From Hohaiivirga grylli (lineage in GTDB: Bacteria > Pseudomonadota > Alphaproteobacteria > Rhizobiales > Beijerinckiaceae), in contig NZ_JBBYXI010000002.1 in the NCBI RefSeq assembly GCF_039655745.1, positions 558,001-622,000 on the forward strand: a stretch of 64,000 bases of DNA, given 5' to 3'. The notes under the pieces were generated by a model that was not told the DNA's origin, did no database searches, and worked only from the letters and a program-made list of their open reading frames with translations. This document shows positions 27,451 through 36,153 of this stretch, piece after piece; within the stretch, counting starts at the first letter, position 1, and the number at the start of each line of letters is the position of its first letter. Position numbers and translations under genes: made by a program.

Positions 27451-27804
27451 ATGAGTACGCTTCAAACGGTTATCATTGTTATTCATCTGGTTCTGGTGCT
27501 GGCACTTATCGGTGTCGTATTGCTCCAGCGTTCAGAAGGTGGTCTCGGCCTTGGTGGTGGAGGCGGCGTTTCTGGCTTTATGACCGGGCGTGGCTCAGCC
27601 AACGCTTTGACGCGTGCGACGGCATTTCTGGCAACTGGGTTCTTTATTACCAGTTTGACCCTGACAATTCTTGCCACCCGTAGCTCTGGCCCTCAGTCAA
27701 TTCTTGATCAGGGTGCGCCACAGCCTGCGACAAGCCAGCCAGTTGCTCCTGCAGCCCCGGCTGCTCCGGTTCCGACAGGGCCACAGGTCCCTCAGTCGCA
27801 GTAA
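27451..27804 (+). CDS. secG: Protein translocase subunit SecG
   Basis: The 117-residue inner-membrane protein stimulates protein export through SecYE. It has two hydrophobic helices (about residues 4-22 and 50-70). The conserved linker between them is LLQRSEGGLGLGGGGGVSGFMTGRGSANALTRATAFLA. A Pro/Ala/Gln-rich C-terminal tail is typical of the family. Confidence 0.95.
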   Translation: MSTLQTVIIVIHLVLVLALIGVVLLQRSEGGLGLGGGGGVSGFMTGRGSANALTRATAFLATGFFITSLTLTILATRSSGPQSILDQGAPQPATSQPVAPAAPAAPVPTGPQVPQSQ

Positions 27805-27825
27805 TCGGAAAGAACCTGGTTTCAC

Positions 27826-27854
27826 GAAGGGCCGTTAGTCGGCCCTTCTTTTTG
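27826..27854 (+). terminator. Terminator after secG
   Basis: GAAGGGCC (27826-27833) pairs with GGCCCTTC (27841-27848) around a 7-nt loop, followed by TTTTT. It separates secG from pyrG. Confidence 0.88.
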
Positions 27855-27922
27855 TGGAAGGTTTGGCAAAGTGAATATTCAGCTTTGTCGAATCATCATT
27901 TTTGCTTTACGGATTTAGGTCC

Positions 27923-29551
27923 ATGACGCGGTACATTTTCATAACTGGCGGCGTGGTGTCTTCGCTCGGCAAAGGTTTAGCTTCGGCAGCCTTAGGAGCG
28001 CTTCTCCAAGCTCGCGGATACAAAGTTCGGCTTTGCAAGCTGGACCCATATCTCAATGTCGATCCGGGCACGATGAGCCCGTACGAGCACGGTGAGTGTT
28101 TCGTAACCGATGACGGGGCGGAAACCGACCTCGACCTCGGTCACTACGAGCGCTTTACCGGACGTCCTTGTACGAAGGGTGATAACATCACCACTGGTCG
28201 GATTTATTTGGACATCATCACCAAGGAACGTCGTGGAGATTATCTCGGTGCGACGATTCAGGTTATCCCGCACGTTACAAATACAATCAAGGATTTCGTC
28301 CTCTCGACAGATGGCGAGTTTGATTTCGTGCTGGTAGAAATTGGTGGCACAGTTGGTGATATCGAAGGACTGCCGTTCTTCGAAGCCATTCGCCAGCTCA
28401 GTCAGCAGCTGGATCGTGATCAGTCCGTCTTCGTGCATCTGACACTTCTGCCTTACATTCCATCAGCTGGTGAGTTGAAGACGAAACCAACACAGCATTC
28501 GGTTGCCGAGCTCCGCTCAATTGGTATTCAGCCAGATGTTCTTCTGTGCCGTACGGATCGTCCAATTCCCAAGGAAGAGCGTCGTAAGCTTGGCCTGTTC
28601 TGTAACGTTCGCGAAAGCGCTGTTGTAGAGGCTCGTGATGCCCGCTCAATCTATGATGTGCCATTGGCTTATCATGAAAAGGGTTTGGATACTGAGGTTC
28701 TGGCAGCATTTGGTATTAAAGATGCTCCAAAGCCTGACGTTGCACGCTGGCTGGAAATTTCAGAGCGCATTGCCAATCCGGAAGGTGAGGTCAATGTTGC
28801 GATCGTCGGTAAATATACCGGCCTGAAAGATGCTTATAAGTCTATCATTGAAGCGCTGACCCATGGCGGCATTGCAAATAAGATCAAGGTCAACCTGAAA
28901 TGGATTGATAGCGAGCTGCTCGAGACAGAAAAGCCAGCTGATCACCTTGGTGATGTTGATGCTATTCTGGTTCCCGGTGGATTTGGTGAGCGTGGTGCAG
29001 AAGGCAAGATTGTTGCTGCCCAGTTTGCTCGCGAACGCAAGATTCCATATCTCGGAATTTGCTTTGGCATGCAGATGGCAGTTGTTGAAGCTGCCCGCAA
29101 TCTGGCAGGTGTGAAGGATGCAAGCTCCAGTGAGTTTGGCCCAACACCAGAACCCGTTGTTGGTCTGCTGACAGAGTGGCTGCAGGGCAATGAACTGCAA
29201 AAGCGCAATATCGGTGATGACCTTGGTGGAACAATGCGCCTTGGTGCTTACCGTGCTCAGCTTGTTGCTGGCTCTAAAGTTGCTGAAATCTACGGCACTA
29301 CCGACATTTCAGAGCGCCACCGTCACCGTTATGAGGTGAATATGGCTTACAGACAGCGTCTTGAAGACAAGGGAATGGTGTTCTCTGGTCTTTCACCAGA
29401 TGGCCTGTTGCCTGAAATTGTCGAGCTGAAAGAGCATCCGTGGTTTATTGGTGTTCAGTTCCACCCAGAGCTGAAATCGAGACCATTTGATCCTCACCCA
29501 TTATTCAAGAGCTTTATAGAAGCTGCCGTTGAACAAAGCAGGCTCGTATAA
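27923..29551 (+). CDS. pyrG: CTP synthase
   Basis: The 542-residue enzyme aminates UTP to CTP using glutamine. The N-terminal synthetase domain has ITGGVVSSLGKGLASAALGALLQARG and DPYLNVDPGTMSPYEHGE. The C-terminal amidotransferase domain has nucleophile Cys at about residue 379 (LGICFGMQ) and HPEL near the end. The ATG at 27923 gives the invariant N-terminus MTRYIFITGGVVSSLGKG; a TTG at 27902 is in the same frame. Confidence 0.97.
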   Translation: MTRYIFITGGVVSSLGKGLASAALGALLQARGYKVRLCKLDPYLNVDPGTMSPYEHGECFVTDDGAETDLDLGHYERFTGRPCTKGDNITTGRIYLDIITKERRGDYLGATIQVIPHVTNTIKDFVLSTDGEFDFVLVEIGGTVGDIEGLPFFEAIRQLSQQLDRDQSVFVHLTLLPYIPSAGELKTKPTQHSVAELRSIGIQPDVLLCRTDRPIPKEERRKLGLFCNVRESAVVEARDARSIYDVPLAYHEKGLDTEVLAAFGIKDAPKPDVARWLEISERIANPEGEVNVAIVGKYTGLKDAYKSIIEALTHGGIANKIKVNLKWIDSELLETEKPADHLGDVDAILVPGGFGERGAEGKIVAAQFARERKIPYLGICFGMQMAVVEAARNLAGVKDASSSEFGPTPEPVVGLLTEWLQGNELQKRNIGDDLGGTMRLGAYRAQLVAGSKVAEIYGTTDISERHRHRYEVNMAYRQRLEDKGMVFSGLSPDGLLPEIVELKEHPWFIGVQFHPELKSRPFDPHPLFKSFIEAAVEQSRLV

Positions 29552-29563
29552 AATAAACAGCAT

Positions 29564-29596
29564 ATCGGGGGTGAGTAATATCACCTCCGATTTTAT
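29564..29596 (+). terminator. Terminator after pyrG
   Basis: ATCGGGGGTGA (29564-29574) pairs with TCACCTCCGAT (29581-29591), one G-T pair, with a 6-nt loop followed by TTTATTT. Confidence 0.85.
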
Positions 29597-29635
29597 TTAA
29601 GCTGCTATAAAAAAATTAACAGACAGGAAACGACT

Positions 29636-30058
29636 ATGGGTTCAGATATTTCGTTGTGGTTTGATGCTCTCCTGAATTTTTGCGCGCTGTTTGGCATCGC
29701 GCTTGTTCTTTCGGCTGTTTATCTTGTTATCTACGTCTTGTTGACGGCTCATAACGAGATCAAGCTTATCCGACGGAATAATATCTCTGCCTCGGTTGCA
29801 TTAAGCCTCAGTCTTGTTGGTTTTTCGATGCCTTTGGCGAGCTCATTCGTTCATTCTTCTACAATTCTGGAATGCGTCGCCTGGGGGCTTGTTGCTCTTG
29901 TGGTTCAGATTGTTGTTTACTGGATCGTTCGTCTGATTATTCCAAACCTGTCCCAGAGAATTGCCGCCAATGAATTGGCTGCCGCTTTATTCCTTGGGGC
30001 TGCATCTGTTGCAGCCGGGCTGGTCAATGCATCAGCTATGGCAATCAGCACGTCGTGA
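29636..30058 (+). CDS. DUF350 (YjfL-like) inner-membrane protein
   Basis: The 140-residue protein has about four hydrophobic helices arranged as two similar halves, each with the DUF350 pattern. The first half carries AHNEIKLIRRNNISASVALSLSLVGFSMPLASSF and the second IPNLSQRIAANELAAALFLGAASVAAGLVNASAM. The family has no firmly assigned biochemical role. It has its own GGAAACG ribosome-binding site and sits alone between pyrG and kdsA, transcribed with or ahead of kdsA. Confidence 0.8.
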   Translation: MGSDISLWFDALLNFCALFGIALVLSAVYLVIYVLLTAHNEIKLIRRNNISASVALSLSLVGFSMPLASSFVHSSTILECVAWGLVALVVQIVVYWIVRLIIPNLSQRIAANELAAALFLGAASVAAGLVNASAMAISTS

Positions 30059-30097
30059 TCTAGGCACCTGATTACTGTATTTTTTGTTGGAGTTATT

Positions 30098-30940
30098 ATG
30101 TCTACTGCCGCCAAGCCCCAGAATGTCGTTACCGTTGGTTCTGTTCGTTTTGGTAACGAGCTGCCTCTTTCGATTATTGCTGGTCCCTGTGCTATGGAGA
30201 GCCGTGAGCATGCCTTTGAAATGGCAACTGCTCTGAAGGAAATCACAGAACGGCTTGGAATTGGGCTGGTTTACAAATCCTCTTTTGATAAGGCAAACCG
30301 GACATCCGGCTCCAGTGCACGCGGTATTGGTCTGGATAAGGCACTGACCATCTTCTCTGATATCAAGGAAACCTTTGGGTTGCCGGTTGTGACGGATGTT
30401 CACGAAAAAGAGCAGTGTGCTGAAGTTGGTAAAGTTGTCGATATTCTGCAGATTCCAGCTTTCCTTTGCCGTCAGACAGACCTGTTAATTGCTGCTGCAA
30501 AAACAGGTAAGGCCGTTAACGTCAAAAAGGGCCAGTTTCTCGCCCCTTGGGATATGGCCAATGTTGCTGCTAAAGTAACAGATGCTGGTAATCCAAATGT
30601 CATGCTCTGTGAGCGTGGAGCATCTTTCGGTTATAATACACTGGTGTCTGATATGCGGTCTTTGCCGATTATGGCAACGACAGGCGCACCGGTTATATTT
30701 GATGCAACCCATTCGGTTCAGCAGCCGGGTGGTCAGGGGACAACATCAGGCGGTCAGCGCGAGTTTGTTCCTGTTTTGGCACGTGCTGCGGTAGCGGTTG
30801 GTGTTGCAGGTGTATTCATTGAAACCCATCAAGACCCGGACAAAGCTCCATCAGATGGTCCAAATATGGTGCCATTGAAGGAACTTGAAGGCCTTCTGCG
30901 TGATCTCAAAGCTTTTGATGCTATCGCAAAGAAGCTGTAA
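30098..30940 (+). CDS. kdsA: 3-deoxy-8-phosphooctulonate (KDO-8-P) synthase
   Basis: The 280-residue enzyme condenses phosphoenolpyruvate with arabinose 5-phosphate for lipopolysaccharide core synthesis. Conserved elements are SIIAGPCAMESREHAFEMA, FDKANRTSGSSARGIGLDKAL, QIPAFLCRQTDLL and DATHSVQQPGGQGTTSGGQREFVPVLARAAVA. Its last 20 bp overlap the convergent acyltransferase gene. Confidence 0.96.
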   Translation: MSTAAKPQNVVTVGSVRFGNELPLSIIAGPCAMESREHAFEMATALKEITERLGIGLVYKSSFDKANRTSGSSARGIGLDKALTIFSDIKETFGLPVVTDVHEKEQCAEVGKVVDILQIPAFLCRQTDLLIAAAKTGKAVNVKKGQFLAPWDMANVAAKVTDAGNPNVMLCERGASFGYNTLVSDMRSLPIMATTGAPVIFDATHSVQQPGGQGTTSGGQREFVPVLARAAVAVGVAGVFIETHQDPDKAPSDGPNMVPLKELEGLLRDLKAFDAIAKKL

Positions 30941-32021
30941 TACCTGATCGGTTTTCTGGAAAAGCGGCCTGAGTGCCGCTTTTTTTGTTTAATAAACGGT
31001 CCCGAAGAAAGCGATTGCTGGGTTCTTCAAACAATCGGTAAAGGACGATGGCTACCAGTGAGGAAAGCAGTGCGGCAAGGATAACAAAGCCAATGAGCGG
31101 TAATGTATCGCCAACGACAGACATCCAGATATTTCGAAGGGGCCGCAGTACGAACGGATGTACAAGGTAAAGACTGTAGGATGCATTCCCCAGAGCAACT
31201 AAAAAGAACAGGGGTTTTTGTACCTGCTTTGTGCAAAGGGCTACTGCGGAGACAATCAGGAGCGCTGGTATTCCCCACCTGATAGCTTCCGGAGCAATGA
31301 ATGACAGAGCCGGTATATTGATCATACCAATAAGACCAACCGCACAAATAATAAGGGCTGATATGCCGCCAAGTCTTATGTTTTTTAGGTAGGCAACGGC
31401 TAAAAGGCAGCCAAAGATAAATTCCAGTACAAGAGATTGGGTCCAGAAGGCTATGTGGGTCTGTTCTGGACGAATAAATAGCCCGTACAAGGCAAGAGAC
31501 ACCATAATGGCTGTCAGAAATGCAATGCCGTATCTGATCGGAAAGAAAAGAGCGACTGCAAAAAGAATATAGAAGAACATTTCCATATTCAGCGTCCAGC
31601 CAAGGGAAAGAACTGGCCTGATCTCTCCGGCCGCACGGACAGCTGGGATAAAGAAATAAGACGAAATAATATACTGCCAGTTACCTAATGGGACATTGAG
31701 AAGACTGGGAATAACGAGAGCCCCTGCAATCATCGCTGTCGTCAGGAGCCAGTAGAGCGGAATAATTCTGATAAGGCGCCGAACCAGAAAAGTCTGCCAT
31801 CCATTCGGTTGGTTGAATAAACCGTGGGATGAATAGACCATAATAAAGCCTGAGATGACGAAGAAAATATCAACGCCAATGCCCCAGTTAAACCATCCAT
31901 AATTAATCGTTGATTGCCCCGTCGTGGAGGCAATCATCATTGTCTCATAAAATGAGTGCCCAATGACGACCAGCAGGGCTGCAATAGCCCTTAGAGCCTG
32001 GATGTTTAGATTTTGCCGCAT
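30921..32021 (-). CDS. Acyltransferase-3 (OafA/YrhL-like) membrane protein
   Basis: The 366-residue integral membrane protein has about ten helices. It carries the AT3 hallmarks RAIAALLVVIGHSFYE, with the proposed catalytic His22, FFVISGFIMVYSS and RRLIRIIPLYWLLT, plus WTLNMEMFFYILFAVALFF. Such proteins O-acylate lipopolysaccharide, exopolysaccharide or other periplasmic glycans; the substrate here cannot be told. The 3' end overlaps kdsA by 20 bp on the opposite strand. It may be co-transcribed after queF. Confidence 0.87.
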   Translation of the reverse strand: MRQNLNIQALRAIAALLVVIGHSFYETMMIASTTGQSTINYGWFNWGIGVDIFFVISGFIMVYSSHGLFNQPNGWQTFLVRRLIRIIPLYWLLTTAMIAGALVIPSLLNVPLGNWQYIISSYFFIPAVRAAGEIRPVLSLGWTLNMEMFFYILFAVALFFPIRYGIAFLTAIMVSLALYGLFIRPEQTHIAFWTQSLVLEFIFGCLLAVAYLKNIRLGGISALIICAVGLIGMINIPALSFIAPEAIRWGIPALLIVSAVALCTKQVQKPLFFLVALGNASYSLYLVHPFVLRPLRNIWMSVVGDTLPLIGFVILAALLSSLVAIVLYRLFEEPSNRFLRDRLLNKKSGTQAAFPENRSGITASLR

Positions 32022-32059
32022 ACACCTTCATAATTTGGAGTTTGAAGGGCTGAAGTGGC

Positions 32060-32512
32060 TCAGCCCCGTCCTCTATAAGGTGCAACACCTTGCTCTGGCA
32101 ACCAAAGATTGGCTGGCACTTCACCTGTCTGCCAGAAAACATCAATCGGAATGCCACCACGCGGATACCAGTAACCACCGATACGGAGGTATTTAGGCTC
32201 CAAAAGATCAACAAGGCGTTTGCCAATTGCAACCGTGCAATCCTCATGGAAGGCACCATGATTACGAAAACTCGTCAGATAGAGTTTCAAGGACTTTGAT
32301 TCGACAAGCCATTGACCGGGTACATAATCAATCATCAGTGTTGCAAAGTCCGGCTGTCCTGTAACCGGGCAGATTGAGGTGAATTCCGGACAGGTAAAGC
32401 GTGCGACATATTCGACGTCCGTATGTGGATTTGGGACGCGGTCCAGCTGTGCAGCCTCAGGAGACTGGGGAATTTCACTTTGTTGTCCTAATTGTAGCAT
32501 CTTATCGTTCAT
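32060..32512 (-). CDS. queF: NADPH-dependent 7-cyano-7-deazaguanine (preQ0) reductase
   Basis: The 150-residue unimodular T-fold enzyme reduces preQ0 to preQ1 for queuosine tRNA modification. The active-site Cys48 and Asp55 lie in SICPVTGQPDF. The QueF motif ESKSLKLYLTSFRNHGAFHED (from residue 71) is complete. Other queuosine genes are not in the window. It lies divergently from eno. Confidence 0.94.
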   Translation of the reverse strand: MNDKMLQLGQQSEIPQSPEAAQLDRVPNPHTDVEYVARFTCPEFTSICPVTGQPDFATLMIDYVPGQWLVESKSLKLYLTSFRNHGAFHEDCTVAIGKRLVDLLEPKYLRIGGYWYPRGGIPIDVFWQTGEVPANLWLPEQGVAPYRGRG

Positions 32513-32676
32513 CTAATTACCTGCTATGCTGTATCGTCACCCTTATGTGACTAAAGTAGAAATCTGTTCCGAAATGACGGAAGCTTCTTGCTCTGTTTCA
32601 TATTTCGGTCAATAACCTGCTTCATAGTCCATAATTGGCGTATATTCACGCCGTTTATTTCTCAGGAGAGGTCTCA

Positions 32677-33960
32677 ATGACAGCAATCGTCGATATTATA
32701 GGACGCCAGATACTTGATAGCCGTGGAAATCCTACCGTTGAAGTAGATGTCATCCTTGAGGATGGTTCCCTTGGTCGTGCTGCTGTCCCATCAGGGGCCT
32801 CAACGGGTGCGCATGAAGCTGTTGAGCTGCGCGATGGTGATAAGAGTGTTTATCAGGGTAAGGGCGTTCTGAAGGCTGTCGAAGCTGTCAATACAGAAAT
32901 CCTTGAAGCAATCGGTGGTCTGGATGCCGAAGATCAGGTTCTGATCGATGAAGTCATGATTGAGCTTGATGGCACACCAAACAAGGCTCGTCTTGGCGCA
33001 AACGCTATTCTTGGTGTTTCTCTGGCTGTTGCCAAAGCTGCTGCTGATGCAGCTGCTCTGCCTCTCTACCGTTATATTGGTGGCACACAGGCCCGTATCC
33101 TGCCGGTTCCAATGATGAATATCATCAATGGTGGCGCTCATGCCGATAACCCGATTGATTTTCAGGAATTCATGATCCTGCCAGTTGGTGCAGATTCAAT
33201 TGAAGAAGCTGTTCGTACAGGTGCGGAAATTTTCCATACTTTGAAGAAGTCCCTACATGATGCTGGTCACAACACCAACGTTGGTGACGAAGGTGGTTTT
33301 GCTCCAAACCTGCCATCTGCAGAAGCAGCACTCGACTTCATCATGAAGTCAGTTGAAAAGGCTGGCTATAAGCCAGGTCAGGACGTCTTCATTGGTCTTG
33401 ATTGTGCCGCAACTGAATTCTTCAAGGATGGCGTTTATAACTACGAAGGCGAAGGCAAGAAGCGTTCCATTCAGGAACAGGCTGAATATCTTGCCAAGCT
33501 GGCTTCCGACTACCCAATCGCAACAATCGAAGATGGTATGGGTGAAGATGACTGGGAAGGCTGGAAGATACTGACCGATCTCATTGGCAAGAAGTGCCAG
33601 CTCGTTGGTGATGATCTGTTCGTCACGAACGTTGATCGTCTGTCTCAGGGTATTGATAAGGGGGTTGCCAACTCTCTGCTCGTTAAGGTCAACCAGATTG
33701 GTACGCTGACAGAAACACTGAATGCTGTCGATATGGCTCACCGTGCAGGTTACACGGCTGTTATGTCTCACCGCTCCGGTGAAACGGAAGATTCAACAAT
33801 TGCTGATCTTGCTGTTGCAACCAACTGCGGTCAGATCAAGACAGGTTCACTGGCCCGCTCTGACAGACTGGCAAAGTACAACCAGCTGATCCGTATTGAG
33901 GAAGAGCTCGGCCCGCAGGCAATTTATGCAGGTCGCTCCGCTCTGAAGGCTCTGCGCTAA
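32677..33960 (+). CDS. eno: Enolase
   Basis: The 427-residue glycolytic enzyme converts 2-phosphoglycerate to phosphoenolpyruvate. Family elements are DIIGRQILDSRGNPTVEVDV, GASTGAHEAVELRDGD, NGGAHADNPIDFQEFMI, GDDLFVTN and the signature LLVKVNQIGTLTE followed by SHRSGETEDSTIADLAVA. The start at 32677 has AGGAG 8 nt upstream and gives the usual N-terminus; an in-frame start at 32635 would add 14 residues. Confidence 0.97.
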   Translation: MTAIVDIIGRQILDSRGNPTVEVDVILEDGSLGRAAVPSGASTGAHEAVELRDGDKSVYQGKGVLKAVEAVNTEILEAIGGLDAEDQVLIDEVMIELDGTPNKARLGANAILGVSLAVAKAAADAAALPLYRYIGGTQARILPVPMMNIINGGAHADNPIDFQEFMILPVGADSIEEAVRTGAEIFHTLKKSLHDAGHNTNVGDEGGFAPNLPSAEAALDFIMKSVEKAGYKPGQDVFIGLDCAATEFFKDGVYNYEGEGKKRSIQEQAEYLAKLASDYPIATIEDGMGEDDWEGWKILTDLIGKKCQLVGDDLFVTNVDRLSQGIDKGVANSLLVKVNQIGTLTETLNAVDMAHRAGYTAVMSHRSGETEDSTIADLAVATNCGQIKTGSLARSDRLAKYNQLIRIEEELGPQAIYAGRSALKALR

Positions 33961-33973
33961 TCCATAAATAGAG

Positions 33974-34000
33974 AAGGGCGGTTTATCCGCCCTTTCTTTT
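33974..34000 (+). terminator. Terminator after eno
   Basis: AAGGGCGG (33974-33981) pairs with CCGCCCTT (33987-33994), with a 5-nt loop and a T-rich tail. Confidence 0.85.
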
Positions 34001-34010
34001 GGCCAATATA

Positions 34011-34044
34011 AAACGCCCCGCTTGTTTTCACGAGCGGGGCGTTT
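34011..34044. terminator. Second terminator, serving mainly the minus-strand BKACE operon
   Basis: AAACGCCCCGCT (34011-34022) and AGCGGGGCGTTT (34033-34044) form a perfect 12-bp stem with a 10-nt loop. Read on the minus strand it is followed by TTTATATT, so it ends the operon whose last stop is at 34070. Confidence 0.88.
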
Positions 34045-34069
34045 CATTTAGCAGAACCTGAAAAAGAAC

Positions 34070-34906
34070 TTAGGGAGTTCTCAGGTTCAGCATCTCACGA
34101 GCATCATTCGGTGTTGCAACTGTTCTGTTGGCTTCTTTTGTCAGACGAACAGCACGCTCTACGAATTCAGCGTTAGACTTTGCCAGGCGGCCTTTGGAGT
34201 ACAGAACGTTATCTTCCATACCGACACGGATGTGGCCACCCATTGCAAGAGCTGCAAGAAGGATAGGCATATGGCCTTTACCAATACCAATTGCAGACCA
34301 TTTGGCTTCTTTTGGCAGAAGGTTCTTGAGGTAAACAAGGTTCTCAACTGTTGCTGTTGAACCACCTGGAGCACCAAGAACGAACTGATAATATGCAGGA
34401 GCCTGCAGGAAGCCCTTCTTGATGTAGTATTCTGAGTTGTAATACATACCGGCATCAAAGATTTCGATTTCTGGCTTTACGCCATTCTCAATCATTGTTG
34501 TGCCGAGCTTCTCAAGAAACTTCGGATGGTTCACAAACAGGGTTGAATGACCCCAGTTCATGGTTCCGCAGTCATATGAACCCATTTCTGGCTTCAGTTC
34601 GACCAGATGCAGCATACGGGTTTCGTCTGTTGCATTGAGATCGCCGGAAGTTGTCAGGTTGAGAACGATATCGCAACGCTCACGGATCAGGCCAACAGTC
34701 TCACGGAACTTGTTGACGTCCATTGTGCCTTTGCCTTCGTCATCACGCATGTGGAGGTGGGCAATGGTTGCGCCAGCCTGCCAGCATTCATAGACATCTT
34801 CCGCAATTTCCTTTGGTGTTAAAGGAATATTTGGATTGTGTTCCTTTGTCGGGAACGCACCGGTTGTTGCAACCGTAATGATTGTTTTATCAGCATCATC
34901 ACTCAT
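34070..34906 (-). CDS. BKACE-family beta-keto acid cleavage enzyme (DUF849)
   Basis: The 278-residue TIM-barrel protein belongs to the family of 3-keto-5-aminohexanoate cleavage enzyme (Kce), zinc enzymes that exchange a beta-keto acid with acetyl-CoA to give acetoacetate plus a new acyl-CoA. Visible metal-site elements are AHLHMRDD (His50, His52) and GHIRVGMEDN. The position aligning with Kce Glu14, which binds the substrate amine, reads GAFPTKE here, that is Phe17. The natural substrate is therefore probably not 3-keto-5-aminohexanoate. A TAGGAG ribosome-binding site precedes the ATG. It is the last gene of the TetR-cyclase-MFS-BKACE cluster. Confidence 0.88.
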   Translation of the reverse strand: MSDDADKTIITVATTGAFPTKEHNPNIPLTPKEIAEDVYECWQAGATIAHLHMRDDEGKGTMDVNKFRETVGLIRERCDIVLNLTTSGDLNATDETRMLHLVELKPEMGSYDCGTMNWGHSTLFVNHPKFLEKLGTTMIENGVKPEIEIFDAGMYYNSEYYIKKGFLQAPAYYQFVLGAPGGSTATVENLVYLKNLLPKEAKWSAIGIGKGHMPILLAALAMGGHIRVGMEDNVLYSKGRLAKSNAEFVERAVRLTKEANRTVATPNDAREMLNLRTP

Positions 34907-34924
34907 AGAAGTAACTCCTAAAAT

Positions 34925-36136
34925 TTAAGCTTTTTTGTTGTCAGCATCGATGTTTGGCAGAGCAAACATAACGATGGCAGCAATTCCAAAGAAGGCTGAA
35001 CAGATCATAAGCCCTGTTGCAAAGCTGTATTGTGTTGCGATAACGCCCATAAAGAATGGTGCAAAAGCTGAGAGGCCACGACCAACGTTAAAGCAGAAGC
35101 CTGCACCAATTGTACGAACGCGTGTGGGGAACAGATCTGGGAAGTAAGAGCCCATCAGACCGACGAAGGCGGTAAAGAAGGCATAAACTGGGCCCATGAT
35201 CAGCAGGGATGTTTCACCTGTCATGGAAATATAGATTGGCAGTGTAATTGCTGTTCCAAAGAATGAGATAATAAGGGCCTTATGGCGACCAATTTTATCT
35301 GCAATGTAGCCAAATACATTGTAACCAACAAACATACCTACGTTCAAAATAACAAAGAACAAGAATGCTGTTTCATCAGGTAGTCCCCGTTCTTTAATCA
35401 GGAACATTGGCAGCCATGTGCTACCACCCCAATAACCAATCAAGCCGCAGCTTGCTGCAAGTGTTCCGAAAATAGTTTTCTTCCTCAGGCTGGAAGAAAA
35501 AATTTCCCCAATTGAAACTTTTTCGCCTTCTTTTTGAGTAGATTTTTGCTTTTGCCATACTTCAGATTCAGGAACGAAAATCAGGAAGTAAAAAGCAGCC
35601 AAAATTGAACCTGCGCCTGTGAGGAACAGGGCATGCCAGCCAAAGTTTGGAATAATGAGAACCGCGAGATAGGAAGCAAGGCCTGCACCAACAGGAAAAG
35701 AACTCAGCACAAATGAGGCTGCACGCCCACGTTGATGAGCCGGCCATGTTTCTGCAATGTATGAAACAATGATGCTCCAGACACCACCGAGGCCAAGACC
35801 TGCGAGGAAGCGCAGAACAAGGATTTCCCACCAAGTTGTGGCAAAGTAGATAGCAGCAGTCAGAATACCGAACAGGAAAAGACTCCAGAACAGAGTTTTA
35901 CGACGGCCGTAGTTATCTGCACACCAGCCAATTACGACACTGCTGAGGCCAACACCAATCATAGTTGCTGTTGCGAGCAACCCACCGTCAGCATTTGTGA
36001 TTCCTAAATCTGTAATGATGTACTTCATTGCCATGGCGAGCAGGAAGATATCCATGGCATCGAATGTGTAGCCAAAGAAGCCACCGATGAGGGTATGCCA
36101 TTTGACGTCTAGTTTACCGGGTTTTGAATGTGTCAT
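34925..36136 (-). CDS. MFS transporter, aromatic acid:H+ symporter-like
   Basis: The 403-residue protein has about twelve membrane helices. Helix 1 carries GYTFDAMDIFLLAMAM, recalling the DGxD motif of AAHS importers such as PcaK. The loop between helices 2 and 3 has GWCADNYGRRKT, the MFS signature. It probably imports a small organic acid for the flanking cyclase-family and BKACE enzymes. The start at 36136 is preferred to a longer in-frame extension for its G-rich site (GGGGGC). It is separated from the BKACE gene by 18 nt and from the cyclase by 17 nt. Confidence 0.87.
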   Translation of the reverse strand: MTHSKPGKLDVKWHTLIGGFFGYTFDAMDIFLLAMAMKYIITDLGITNADGGLLATATMIGVGLSSVVIGWCADNYGRRKTLFWSLFLFGILTAAIYFATTWWEILVLRFLAGLGLGGVWSIIVSYIAETWPAHQRGRAASFVLSSFPVGAGLASYLAVLIIPNFGWHALFLTGAGSILAAFYFLIFVPESEVWQKQKSTQKEGEKVSIGEIFSSSLRKKTIFGTLAASCGLIGYWGGSTWLPMFLIKERGLPDETAFLFFVILNVGMFVGYNVFGYIADKIGRHKALIISFFGTAITLPIYISMTGETSLLIMGPVYAFFTAFVGLMGSYFPDLFPTRVRTIGAGFCFNVGRGLSAFAPFFMGVIATQYSFATGLMICSAFFGIAAIVMFALPNIDADNKKA

Positions 36137-36153
36137 TGTAAGCCCCCAGAATG

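Noticed and set aside
32513..32676. preQ1 riboswitch next to queF
   Set aside because: No preQ1 aptamer-like pseudoknot or conserved A-rich tail was recognised in the queF/eno gap.
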